Source: Actinoplanes sp. NBRC 103695 (GTDB lineage Bacteria > Actinomycetota > Actinomycetes > Mycobacteriales > Micromonosporaceae). From it: a stretch of DNA of 64,000 nt. A program made the translations under genes and the position numbers. The notes beneath the pieces are model-generated. The model had not been told where the DNA came from and did not search any database. It saw only the letters and a program-made list of their open reading frames with translations. Location: NCBI RefSeq assembly GCF_030269485.1, contig NZ_BSTL01000003.1, positions 124,001 through 188,000 of the forward strand, given 5' to 3'. This document shows, one piece after another, positions 8,589 to 17,051 of this stretch (within the stretch, counting starts at the first letter, position 1; each line of letters starts with the position of its first letter).

Positions 8589-9430
8589 TCGACACGCCCG
8601 AGTACGAGTCCCGCGCCGCCGAGGAGAAGCAGACGATCCTCTGGCGGGAGGTCCTCGGCTCCCGGTACGCCGACCTGCCCGCCCTGCGCCGGTCGGCGGG
8701 CCCGCTCCAGGCGCTCCGGCTGGTCGGCGGCCTCCTGCGTCGCGGGCGGCGGACGTACTCGAGCCGAACCGACGTCCTCGAGCCGCGCACCAAGCTCTCC
8801 CACCCGTTCGGCGTGGTCGCGGCCGCGGAGTTCCGCGCCGGCCCGGACCCGCGGGCCGGGGGAGTCCTCGACGGCGCCCCCGCCCTCGTCCGGCTCTCCA
8901 TCAGCGGCCACCCGGAGGAGGGCGGCTACTCGCCCTCCATGACCCTCAAGTTCCTGATCGACGGCTTCCCGTCCGTCAACCTGCACCTGATGACCTCGAT
9001 CGACGGCCAGCAGGGCGAGTACGACTTCTTCCGGGATCCGCTGACCAACATCCTGCCCGTGCCGGCCTCGCCCGCGGGAAAGCTCTCCGCCCCGTTGCTC
9101 GCCCGGATCATCGGCCAGGAGAACCCGTTCCGGATGGACGTCGACCACCTCGCCTTCCGGGACCGCACGGGCGCGATCTGCTACGACCCGAAGCCACCCC
9201 ACCAGGTCGTCTTCCGTCCGAAGCTCAGCCTGCCCCGGACGGCCGGCGACTTCCGGGAGGCGCTGTCGACGATCCCGCCCGCCACCGAGCTGTACGAGGC
9301 CTGGGTGCGCTACTCCGCCGACGGCGACCTGACCCGCGCCGGCACCGTGGTCACCTCCACGGAGTTCGTCGCATCGGACTTCGGCGACCGCGTCCTGCAC
9401 TTCCACCACCGGCGGTGGGGCGTCGACTGA
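8585..9430 (+). CDS. Catalase-superfamily heme protein (y4iL / allene-oxide-synthase-like fold)
   Basis: 281 residues; the ATG overlaps the previous stop (ATGA), so the two genes are translationally coupled. The central block LVRLSISGHPEEGG...YSPSMTLKFLIDGFPSVN has the spacing of the catalase-fold core (R-x-S ... G.A.K...DG..SV.), and the protein is much shorter than a true catalase (about 480 or more residues). No signal peptide. Catalase-like proteins of this size include uncharacterised y4iL-type proteins, and coral allene oxide synthase shares the fold. Pairing with an amine-oxidase-fold flavoprotein suggests sequential oxidation of one substrate, for example a lipid hydroperoxide. The heme ligand cannot be assigned with certainty from sequence alone. 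Confidence 0.6.
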   Translation: MIDTPEYESRAAEEKQTILWREVLGSRYADLPALRRSAGPLQALRLVGGLLRRGRRTYSSRTDVLEPRTKLSHPFGVVAAAEFRAGPDPRAGGVLDGAPALVRLSISGHPEEGGYSPSMTLKFLIDGFPSVNLHLMTSIDGQQGEYDFFRDPLTNILPVPASPAGKLSAPLLARIIGQENPFRMDVDHLAFRDRTGAICYDPKPPHQVVFRPKLSLPRTAGDFREALSTIPPATELYEAWVRYSADGDLTRAGTVVTSTEFVASDFGDRVLHFHHRRWGVD

Positions 9431-9490
9431 CACCCCGGGGACCGTTCGCGGTGAAGGCCTGATCGGTCGTCCTTTCTGGTGCGCGGCGTT

Positions 9491-9578
9491 GTTGCCGCCG
9501 CTCGCGCCTAGTGTTGGGTTTCGCTCGTGTATGCCAGGCCCCCGGGTGCCTGCTCACCGTCTCTGCCGCCGCTCGCGG
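9491..9578 (-). repeat. Copy A of a roughly 80-bp intergenic repeat, inverted relative to B and C
   Basis: The reverse complement of this stretch reads GAGCGGCGGCAGAGACGG, then TGAGCAGGCACCCGGGGG, then CCTGGCATACACGAGCG. It matches copy B (9839-9920) over almost its full length with only scattered differences. It sits 60 bases after the catalase-fold gene. Confidence 0.75.
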
Positions 9579-9704
9579 TGGTAGCCGGGCGCGAGAGTGG
9601 TCGGTCAAGGCGGCATCTGCGGCGCCGACGGCCGGCCCGACCGTTGCTCGCCGCCCACACCGGGCGGCCGGTGGTAGGACCGGGCGCTATCCGGCACCGA
9701 TTGA

Positions 9705-9749
9705 CCGCTCCCGGCTACCACGCGCGCGGACCGTGGTAGCAGGGAGCGG
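9705..9749. repeat. 18-bp inverted repeat (long hairpin) inside the repeat region
   Basis: CCGCTCCCGGCTACCACG (9705-9722) pairs with CGTGGTAGCAGGGAGCGG (9732-9749) with one mismatch and a 9-base loop. The word GTGGTAG or its complement CTACCAC also occurs at about 9578, 9671, 9795 and 9814, so this hairpin is part of a second short repeat family interleaved with copies A to C. Confidence 0.75.
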
Positions 9750-9838
9750 CATTTCGGCCCGGATACCGCGCTGGCCCACCATCGCGTGCCTGGTCTACCA
9801 CTCGCGCCTGCTCCTACCACCCCGCCCGGCCACGGCCG

Positions 9839-9985
9839 TGAGTGGCGGCAGCGACGGTGAGCGGGCACCCGGGGGCCTGGCATACCCGAGCGGAACCCAA
9901 CGCTGGGCGCGAGCGGCGGCAGAGACGGTAAGCAGGCACCCGGGGCGCCTGGCATACCCGTCCCGACCCCACACCCAGCGGAAAC
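9839..9985 (+). repeat. Copies B and C of the intergenic repeat, in tandem
   Basis: Copy B (9839-about 9910) and copy C (about 9907-9985) share GGCACCCGGGG, CCTGGCATACCCG and CGGCGGCAG...GACGG in the same order. B with A forms an inverted pair about 260 bases apart. The rest of 9431-10026 shows no gene; apparent reading frames there follow the repeats (recurring CQAPG-like peptides) and look non-coding. Confidence 0.7.
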
Positions 9986-10026
9986 CCCGGCAGCAACGCT
10001 GGACCAGACCTTCACCCGAAAGGTGG

Positions 10027-11508
10027 CTAGCGCCGGGTGAAGACGAACGAGGTCTCCTCGGCGTACGCGGCGCCGGGATCTTGAGGGTCCAGCCCCAGCG
10101 GCCCGCCGCTCGCGCGCACGAACCGGGCGGGGAAGTTGAAGGAGGCGAGCCGGACGCTGCCGGGCGAGACACCGGGCTGGGGGCAGAACGTGGCGTCCAT
10201 CTGGAACAACGGCAGGCCGTCGTCCGCGCCGAGCACCAAGCGGAAGGACGAGTGCCGGACGTACCGGCCGTCGGTGACGCGCATCGACACGCAGGCCGCG
10301 TCGAAAAGTCCCGGTACCACCGTGACGGCCAGGCCCGGAACGCCGGCCGCCTCGGCCAGCTGGTCGCCGTCGAACGCCACGACGGCGTCCGCCCGGGCCG
10401 CCGGTCTGAGCACGGCCGGGCCGAGGGGGAGGAGCCGCGCCGGGTCGAGGGGGAGGGGCCGCGCCGGGCCGAGGGGGAGCGCCGGGCCCGGCCGGATCGC
10501 CGCCGGCTCTGACGGCGTGCCGGGGTTCGGACGTGTCGATCGGGTCGTGGGTGTCGGTGCGGGCGTGGGCGCCGACGACGAGGCGGCGGCGTACGGCCTG
10601 CGCGGCTGGTCGTCGGGCAGGGCCAGGTAGACGCCGCTGGAGACGGTCGCGCCCAGCAGCAGCGCGGCGGCGACCTTGGCGCCGGCCAGCTGTGCCAGCC
10701 ATCCGGCGGCGCCGGCGCCACCGCCGACGAGCTCGGTGACCGCGCCGGCCGGTGCGGACACGGAGGCCGCGCCGGCCAGCAGCCGTTCCAGCGGAACGAA
10801 TCCGGACCGGACCGCGCCGCACCGGTCGCACCGGCGCAGATGCCGGGCGAAGCGTTTGCGCCAGCGTGGCCCGGGCGTGCCGTCCCAGTGCCGGGCGACC
10901 GCCTCCAGGCCGGGGCAGCGTTCATCGGCCTGGAGCGCGGTCACCAGGAAACGGCTCAGCTCGAGCTGGCGGCGCATGCGCTGGATCCGGACGCGGGCGT
11001 GCGCGGAGCTGACGCCCAGGGCGGCGACCACGTCGGCGCGGCTGAGGTCGCCGCCGACCTCGCGCCACCAGAGCGGCAGCAGGTCCTGGTCGTCGGGGTC
11101 GAGCCAGCGGGAGGCCTCGGCGATCCGCCGGCGCTGGGTGGACAGGCCGAGCCGCAGGTGGGTGGCGTCGGCGAACTCCGCCCCCGGGTCGGGGACGCGC
11201 GCCGCCTCGTCCAGCGATGTCACCCGGTCACGTTCCAGCCGCCGGGCTTGCTGCCGGTTGCTGATCTGGTGCATCGCGATGGCGACGAGCCAGGACCGGA
11301 ACCGCTCGGGCGTACGCAGGCCGGGTAGGTCCCGGTGTGCCCGGAGGACGGTCTCCTGCACGACGTCGTCGACATCGGCGTGATCGTCGAGGGCCTCGCC
11401 GACGATGCGGTACAGCAGGGGCATCGACGTGGCGATCAGTCGTTCCGCCGCCTGCCGGTCACCCGCGCGGGCGGCGTCCGCCAGGTCGGTCCAGCCACTG
11501 ACCTCCAC
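10027..11508 (-). CDS. ECF sigma factor fused to a zinc anti-sigma motif, membrane helix and extracytoplasmic domain
   Basis: 493 residues from the GTG at 11508, six bases after AAGGAG (a GTG at 11511 is adjacent). Sigma-70 region 2 spans about 10-95 ([39 protein letters not shown]) and region 4 about 140-200 ([20 protein letters not shown]). Then comes H223-x3-C227-x2-C230 (HLRRCDRC), the zinc-binding signature of ZAS-type anti-sigma factors, followed by one membrane helix (about 276-297), a Pro/Ala/Thr-rich stretch and a roughly 110-residue C-terminal domain predicted to be outside. So sigma factor, its probable inhibitor and a sensor domain are one polypeptide. ECF groups with such C-terminal extensions are known in actinobacteria. 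No separate anti-sigma gene lies beside it. Confidence 0.8.
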   Translation of the reverse strand: MEVSGWTDLADAARAGDRQAAERLIATSMPLLYRIVGEALDDHADVDDVVQETVLRAHRDLPGLRTPERFRSWLVAIAMHQISNRQQARRLERDRVTSLDEAARVPDPGAEFADATHLRLGLSTQRRRIAEASRWLDPDDQDLLPLWWREVGGDLSRADVVAALGVSSAHARVRIQRMRRQLELSRFLVTALQADERCPGLEAVARHWDGTPGPRWRKRFARHLRRCDRCGAVRSGFVPLERLLAGAASVSAPAGAVTELVGGGAGAAGWLAQLAGAKVAAALLLGATVSSGVYLALPDDQPRRPYAAASSSAPTPAPTPTTRSTRPNPGTPSEPAAIRPGPALPLGPARPLPLDPARLLPLGPAVLRPAARADAVVAFDGDQLAEAAGVPGLAVTVVPGLFDAACVSMRVTDGRYVRHSSFRLVLGADDGLPLFQMDATFCPQPGVSPGSVRLASFNFPARFVRASGGPLGLDPQDPGAAYAEETSFVFTRR

Positions 11509-11667
11509 CACATGCTCCTTTCGCCGCCGTGGCCGGAAAGTGTTACGCGGACCGCCCGAAACCGGCCGTCTTGAGGGCGTGGAAACATTCTGGCAACATC
11601 GGCCTCGTTCGATGGGAGCGTTCCCACGGCTGTGCGCCATATGCACGGCGAGCTGCCCGGTCACGCA

Positions 11668-11681
11668 TGTTAGCGATAACA
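11668..11681 (+). promoter_or_regulatory. LacI-family-type operator TGTTAGCGATAACA before the GH62 gene
   Basis: TGTTAGCGATAACA is a near-perfect palindrome with the central CG typical of LacI-family sites, and lies 15 bases before the GH62 start, touching the ribosome-binding site (GGGGAGA). Bound repressor would block transcription or initiation until sugar is present. GTTAGCGCTAAC-like sites are known before actinomycete glycosidase genes. No LacI gene is in this window. Confidence 0.6.
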
Positions 11682-11695
11682 CTCTGGGGAGAACC

Positions 11696-13165
11696 ATGTC
11701 CGTGAAGACCCGTTTCCTGGCGGCGGCCACCACGGTGCTGACCGTGCTGGCCGGCGGCATCCTGGCGGTGCTGCCCGCCTCATCCGCGGCGGCCGCGACC
11801 GTCGACCCGACGGCCTGGTATGTGCTGGTGAACCGCACCAGCGGCAAGGCCCTCGACGTGTACAACCTGTCGATGGCCGACGGTGGCCGGATCACGCAGT
11901 GGTCGCGCAACGACGGCAATCAGCAGCAATGGCAGTTCGTCGAGTCGGGCGACGGCTGGTACCGGGTGAAGTCTCGGCATTCCGGCAAGGTGCTGGACGT
12001 CTACAACTTCTCCATGGCCAACGGCGGCGCCATCGTGCAGTGGGCCGACGGTAACGGGCAGAACCAGCAGTTCCGGCTGGCCGACTCCGCCGACGGCTAC
12101 GTCCGGCTGATCGGCCGGCAGAGCGGGAAGGCGGTCGAGGTCCAGGGTGCGTCCACGGCCGACGGCGCGAATGTGGTCCAGTACGACGACTGGGGCGGCG
12201 GTAATCAGCAGTGGCAGCTCGTCCGCGTCGGCGACGGCAGCACCCCGCCACCCGAGGGGTGCGCCCTTCCGTCCAGCTACCGCTGGTCGTCGAGCGGCTC
12301 GTTGGCGACGCCGAGGTCGGGCTGGGTCTCGCTCAAGGACTTCACCACCGTGCCCTACAACGGCCGGCAGCTGGTCTACGCCACGACCCACGACACGGGT
12401 ACGACGTGGGGCTCGATGAACTTCAACCTGTTCACCAACTGGTCCGACATGGCCTCGGCCGGCCAGAACGCGATGTCGTCGGCCACCGTCGCGCCGTCGT
12501 TGTTCTACTTCGCCCCGCGCAGCATCTGGGTCCTCGCCTACCAGTGGGGCGGGCCCGCCTTCTCCTACCGGACCTCGAGCGACCCCACCAACCCGAACGG
12601 CTGGTCGGCGCCGCAGACGTTGTTCTCCGGCAGCATCTCCGGCTCCGGTACCGGGCCCATCGACCAGGCGCTGATCGGTGACGGCACGAACATGTACCTG
12701 TTCTTCGCCGGGGACAACGGCAAGATCTACCGGGCGAGCATGCCGATCGGGAACTTCCCCGGCAGCTTCGGCTCCTCCTCGACCATCGTGATGAGCGATT
12801 CGACGAACAACCTGTTCGAGGCGCCCCAGGTCTACAAGCTGCAGGGCCGGAACCAGTATCTGATGATCGTGGAGGCGATCGGCGCGAACGGACGCTACTT
12901 CCGGTCGTTCACCGCGTCGAGTCTGGGCGGTTCCTGGACGCCGCAGGCCGCGACCGAGGGCAACCCGTTCGCCGGCAAGGCCAACAGCGGCGCCACGTGG
13001 ACCAACGACATCAGCCACGGCGAGCTGATCCGGGTCAGCGCCGACCAGACCATGACCGTCGACCCCTGCAACCTGCGACTGCTCTACCAGGGGCGCTCGC
13101 CCAGTTCGGGTGGCGACTACGGACTCCTGCCCTACCGGCCGGGACTACTAACCCTGCAGCGCTGA
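11696..13165 (+). CDS. Secreted GH62 alpha-L-arabinofuranosidase with N-terminal ricin-type (CBM13) module
   Basis: 489 residues; ATG preceded by GGGGAGAACC. Signal peptide of about 33 residues ([17 protein letters not shown]). Residues 38-180 form three beta-trefoil repeats with QxW-type ends (NQQQWQF, QNQQFRL, NQQWQLV), a CBM13 module. After a short Thr/Pro linker the GH62 domain (about 192-486) shows [41 protein letters not shown] and [11 protein letters not shown]; the Asp of LKDF, the Asp of PIDQ and the Glu of FEAP correspond to the catalytic base, the pKa modulator and the acid of this family. Removes arabinose side chains from xylan or arabinan outside the cell. Its operator suggests sugar-dependent control. 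Confidence 0.9.
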   Translation: MSVKTRFLAAATTVLTVLAGGILAVLPASSAAAATVDPTAWYVLVNRTSGKALDVYNLSMADGGRITQWSRNDGNQQQWQFVESGDGWYRVKSRHSGKVLDVYNFSMANGGAIVQWADGNGQNQQFRLADSADGYVRLIGRQSGKAVEVQGASTADGANVVQYDDWGGGNQQWQLVRVGDGSTPPPEGCALPSSYRWSSSGSLATPRSGWVSLKDFTTVPYNGRQLVYATTHDTGTTWGSMNFNLFTNWSDMASAGQNAMSSATVAPSLFYFAPRSIWVLAYQWGGPAFSYRTSSDPTNPNGWSAPQTLFSGSISGSGTGPIDQALIGDGTNMYLFFAGDNGKIYRASMPIGNFPGSFGSSSTIVMSDSTNNLFEAPQVYKLQGRNQYLMIVEAIGANGRYFRSFTASSLGGSWTPQAATEGNPFAGKANSGATWTNDISHGELIRVSADQTMTVDPCNLRLLYQGRSPSSGGDYGLLPYRPGLLTLQR

Positions 13166-13199
13166 AGGTCGTAACTACTCTGCGTGAACTAACTCCGCC

Positions 13200-13243
13200 G
13201 TCCGGGCAGTCAGGGTCGGTCATTCGGCCCCGGCTGCCCGGAC
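13200..13243 (+). terminator. Terminator hairpin after the GH62 gene
   Basis: GTCCGGGCAG (13200-13209) and CTGCCCGGAC (13234-13243) are perfect 10-bp arms, 35 bases after the stop. The rest of 13166-13572 has no gene I can support. It includes an AT-richer stretch (13485-13535) that probably holds the promoter of the exopolysaccharide operon. Confidence 0.65.
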
Positions 13244-13572
13244 GAGTTTCGGTGACCGAACGGACGGCGTCGCCGGCGCTTCCGCACAGCGCTGCGAAAC
13301 GACCAGAAGGACTTGAACGCCGCGGACGGGCACGCTTCTCGCGACAGCTCGACCCGAGTGGCCGCGACCCCGGTACCAACGGCCGATGCGGTCGCTGGTC
13401 ACGCTCCGGAGTCGCATTTCCGATCACGCGGAGTAATTCAACAGGTTGTCCGGAGTGTGACTAGTGAGGTTTGACGGGTCGATCCGCATATGTCGACTGG
13501 GTATTCAAATCTCCGTTTCCGTCACCTAGCGTCTCCCTCCTGAACGGCGCGACAGACACCTCGGGAGGGAAC

Positions 13573-15585
13573 ATGGTGCGCTCCCTGCGCTCCACATTGA
13601 TCACGGCGGTCGCGACAGCCGCGACGGCCGGTCTGGTCGTCACGCCGGCCTTCGCGGCCGCACCGGCCGGCAGCCGGATCGAGCTGAAGGTGCTCGTCGT
13701 CACCGACGGCGGGCCGGCCACCTCGGCGATCGCGGCCGAGCTCACGTCGGAGGGTGTGCCGTACCGCGAGGTCGACCTCCGCGACGCCGCCCGGCCCACG
13801 ATCGACGCGGCGTTCCTGGCCGACACGGTCACCGGCGCCGGGAAACTGATCGACCGGGCGCACTACCAGGCCGTCGTGATGCCGGGACCGGACCCGTTCG
13901 GCAACGCCACCGAGCTGGCCGCGCTCACCGCGTACCAGCGGAAGTTCGACATCCCGCAGGTGAACGCCTACGTCTACCCCGGCGCCGGAGTGGGGATGGG
14001 CACCCCCACCTGGGCCGGGTCGCTGGACGGCGTGAACGCCACCCTGACCACGGCCGGCAAGAGCGTCTTCGGCTACCTCAACGGCTCGGTGCCGTTCGAG
14101 GACAACTCGCCGGCGGTCGCCGAGTCGTACGGCTACCTCGCGTCCCCCGCCGACGCCGCCACCACGCCGCTGCTGACCGCCGCCGCGCCGGACGGCTCCG
14201 CCGGCAACACCCTGGTCGCCGAGTACCGGGCGGACAACCGGCGGCAGATGTCACTGAGCTTCGTCTACAACAGCGCCCAGCAGCAGTTCCGGCTGCTCGC
14301 CCCGGGCATCGTCAACTGGATGACCGGCGGGGTGCACCTCGGCCTCAGCCGCAACTTCCTGTCGGTGCAGGTGGACGACGTCTTCATGGGTGACGCCCGG
14401 TGGAGCACCACCGGCAACTGCACCCCCGGTGAGGACTGCAGGACGGGCATCACCACCAAGGACATCCGGATGAGCGCCGCCGACGTGTCGGCCGTGTCGT
14501 CCTGGCAGACCAGCCGCAAGTTCACCTTCGACATGGTGTTCAACGGCAACGGCAGTGCCGAGGCCGCGTCGACCGCCTTCCTGCGCCTGGACCCCCTGAC
14601 CGTGGCGTTCGTGCTGCAGAAGGGGAACTTCCGGTGGACCAACCACACCTGGAACCACGAATACCTGGGCTGCGTACGGGACACCACGGTGATCCCGTGG
14701 CGGTGCTCAACGACGACCAGCGGTTCCGCGACCTGGGCCTCCCAGGCGCTCATCACCTCGGAGATCAGCAAGAACGTCACGTGGGCCGGCAACGCCCTGC
14801 GCAAACTGCCGATCGACCGGACCGAGCTGGTCACCGGTGAGCACTCCGGGCTCTACCTCCTGCCGCAGCAGCCGCAGACCAACCCGTACCTGGCCCCGGC
14901 GCTGACCGGCCAGGGCATCAGGTGGCTCGCCGCGGACAACTCCCGGATGCCGGACCAGATCCAGGTCGGCTCGGCGCTGACCGTGCCGCGGTACCCGATG
15001 ACCGTGTACTTCAACGTCGGCAAGCGCACCGAGATGGCCGACGAGTACAACTGGATCTACACGTCCCGGGCCGACGGCGGCAGCGGCATCTGCGAGGACA
15101 ACCCGGCCACCAGCACGTGCATCGCGCCGCTGAACACCACGACCGGCTTCCAGAGCTACATCGTGCCGCTGGAGACCCGCCTGGCGCTCGGCCGGATGCT
15201 GAACAACGATCCGCGCCCCTACTACGCGCACCAGGGCAACCTGGCCGAGGACCGGATCCTGCTCACCATGGTGGACAGCATCCTCACCCGGTACCACTCG
15301 CTGGTGGCCGACAACGCGCCGTTCATCAACCCGCGGATGAGCGCGGCGGGCCTCGAACTGCAGCGGCAGAACGCCTGGCGCGCCGCCGTCGCCAACGGCA
15401 CCGTCAGCGGGTACGTCCAGGACAAGGCGGTGCACGTCGAGGCGCCGGCGTCGGTCGCGGTGCCGATCACGGCGACGACCGGGACCAAGCGGGGTACGGC
15501 CGCCTTCGGTGACGCGTACGCCGGCCTGCGCTCGGCCTGGACCGCCACCGCGGCCAACGGCACCGTGGACCTGGTGCTTCCGTGA
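13573..15585 (+). CDS. Secreted polysaccharide deacetylase, CE18/Agd3-like
   Basis: 670 residues from the ATG at 13573 (GGGAGGGAAC ahead). Signal peptide of about 28 residues (TLITAVATAATAGLVVTPAFA). Residues 35-255 form an alpha/beta region (LKVLVVTDGGPATSAIAAEL, YQAVVMPGPDPFG), comparable to the N-terminal binding part of Agd3. The deacetylase core opens with LSVQVDDVFMGDARW (Asp268/Asp269) and has TNHTWNHEYLG, giving His358-x3-His362, the Asp-His-His metal site of CE4/CE18 enzymes. Agd3 removes acetyl groups from GalNAc in fungal galactosaminogalactan, and PelA does the same for Pel. First gene of an eight-gene operon whose later members fit the same polymer. Acts outside the cell. CE18 is assigned from motif layout plus context, not from a search. 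Confidence 0.75.
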   Translation: MVRSLRSTLITAVATAATAGLVVTPAFAAAPAGSRIELKVLVVTDGGPATSAIAAELTSEGVPYREVDLRDAARPTIDAAFLADTVTGAGKLIDRAHYQAVVMPGPDPFGNATELAALTAYQRKFDIPQVNAYVYPGAGVGMGTPTWAGSLDGVNATLTTAGKSVFGYLNGSVPFEDNSPAVAESYGYLASPADAATTPLLTAAAPDGSAGNTLVAEYRADNRRQMSLSFVYNSAQQQFRLLAPGIVNWMTGGVHLGLSRNFLSVQVDDVFMGDARWSTTGNCTPGEDCRTGITTKDIRMSAADVSAVSSWQTSRKFTFDMVFNGNGSAEAASTAFLRLDPLTVAFVLQKGNFRWTNHTWNHEYLGCVRDTTVIPWRCSTTTSGSATWASQALITSEISKNVTWAGNALRKLPIDRTELVTGEHSGLYLLPQQPQTNPYLAPALTGQGIRWLAADNSRMPDQIQVGSALTVPRYPMTVYFNVGKRTEMADEYNWIYTSRADGGSGICEDNPATSTCIAPLNTTTGFQSYIVPLETRLALGRMLNNDPRPYYAHQGNLAEDRILLTMVDSILTRYHSLVADNAPFINPRMSAAGLELQRQNAWRAAVANGTVSGYVQDKAVHVEAPASVAVPITATTGTKRGTAAFGDAYAGLRSAWTATAANGTVDLVLP

Positions 15586-17051
15586 AGATCGCCATGCTCA
15601 CCGAGGGCACCTACCCGCAGGCGTTCGGCGGGGTCAGCGTCTGGTGTGACCAGCTGGTGCGTGGCCTGAAAGACCATGACTTCGACGTGTACGCCATCCA
15701 GGCCGCCGGCACCGAGCCGGCCGCCTGGGAGCTGCCGCCGAACGTCACCGTCCACGGCATCGCGCTGTGGCCGCCCTTCGCCGGGCGGCCACGGCCCGCC
15801 CGGCCCCGGAACACGGATCGGCTCGTCCCGGCGTACCGCAGAATGATCTTGGCTCTGCTGAACAAGGGATCGGACGCGGAGGAGTTCGAGGCAGCGCTCC
15901 GCGAGATGGTCGAGTGTGCGGCCGCCGATCCGGAGGGCGCCGGCCTCGCACCCTACGGCGAGGAGGCGGCCGGCTGGCTGATGGACGCGTGGCCGGCCAA
16001 CACCGCGCTCCGTCAGGTCGCCGCGCCGTCGGTGCTGGACGCGCTGACCGCGGTGGACGTCATCGAGCGTTCGCTGCGGCCGCTGCTGCACCCGGCGCCG
16101 CGGGCCGACCTCACCCACGCGGTGACCAACGGCCTGGCCACCCTGCCCGGGCTCGCCGCGAAGTGGCTGCACGGCACGCCGATGCTGCTCACCGAGCACG
16201 GCGTCTACCTCCGGGAGCGCTACCTCGGGCTGCGTGCCGCCGGGTACAACTGGCCGATCAAGGCGACCCTCGCCGCGTTCCTCCGGCTGGTCTGCGTGAC
16301 GGGATACCGCAACGCGGATCTGGTCGCCCCCGGCAACCGGTACAACCGCCGCTGGGAGACCAGGCTCGGCGCCGACCCGTCGCGGATCGAGACCGTCTAC
16401 AACGGTGTCGCCCCGGAGGACTTCCCGGCGGCCGGTGCGGAGCCGGCGACGCCGACGGTCAGCTGGGCCGGCCGGATCGACCCGATCAAGGACCTGGAGA
16501 CCCTGATCCGCAGCTTCGCCCTGGTCCGGGCGGAGCTGCCGGACGCCCGGCTGCGCATCTTCGGCGGCACCCCGGCCGGTGGCGAGGCGTACCGGGAGAC
16601 CTGCGAGGCGCTGGTCGCCGGGCTGGGACTGTCCGGTGCGGTCACCTTCGAGGGCCGGGTGGCGGAGATCCGCGACGCGTACGCGGCCGGGAACGTGGTC
16701 GCGCTGTCGAGCATCTCCGAGGGCTTCCCGTACACCCTGATCGAGGCGATGACCTCGGGACGGGCGACGGTCTCCACCGACGTCGGCGGGGTCCGCGAGG
16801 CGGTGGCCGACACCGGCGTGGTGGTGCCGCCGCGCGAGCCCGAGGCGATGGCCGCGGCCTGCCTGGAACTGCTGCGCGACGAGGCCCGGCGGCACGACCT
16901 GGGCCGGCGGGCGCGCGAGCGGGCGCTGGCGAACTTCACCGTGGACAAGGCGGTGGACAGCTACGACGCGATCTACCACGACCTGGTCTTCCGGATGTCC
17001 CGCGAGGCGACCCCCGAGATCCTCGACCACGAGTCGGCGGAGGTCCGATGA
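15582..17051 (+). CDS. PelF-like family 4 glycosyltransferase
   Basis: 489 residues; the GTG at 15582 overlaps the previous stop (GTGA). The opening (MKIAMLTEGTYPQAFGGVSV, W, CDQLVRGL) is the characteristic N-terminus of PelF-type GT4 enzymes, and its 489 residues match their size. The donor half has SWAGRIDPIKDLETLIRS and the EX7E motif in SEGFPYTLIEAM, followed by a VGGVREAV loop. PelF is the cytoplasmic polymerising transferase for the GalNAc-rich Pel polymer, using a UDP-sugar donor. In this operon it is the only obvious glycosyltransferase, so it probably builds the whole chain. No membrane segment; it presumably docks on the next gene's membrane protein. Confidence 0.85.
   Translation: MKIAMLTEGTYPQAFGGVSVWCDQLVRGLKDHDFDVYAIQAAGTEPAAWELPPNVTVHGIALWPPFAGRPRPARPRNTDRLVPAYRRMILALLNKGSDAEEFEAALREMVECAAADPEGAGLAPYGEEAAGWLMDAWPANTALRQVAAPSVLDALTAVDVIERSLRPLLHPAPRADLTHAVTNGLATLPGLAAKWLHGTPMLLTEHGVYLRERYLGLRAAGYNWPIKATLAAFLRLVCVTGYRNADLVAPGNRYNRRWETRLGADPSRIETVYNGVAPEDFPAAGAEPATPTVSWAGRIDPIKDLETLIRSFALVRAELPDARLRIFGGTPAGGEAYRETCEALVAGLGLSGAVTFEGRVAEIRDAYAAGNVVALSSISEGFPYTLIEAMTSGRATVSTDVGGVREAVADTGVVVPPREPEAMAAACLELLRDEARRHDLGRRARERALANFTVDKAVDSYDAIYHDLVFRMSREATPEILDHESAEVR

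Noticed and set aside
9511..10512. Open frames across the repeat region
   Set aside because: Their peptides repeat exactly where the DNA repeats (CQAPG-type units) and run antisense into the sigma factor; codon pattern is not coding.
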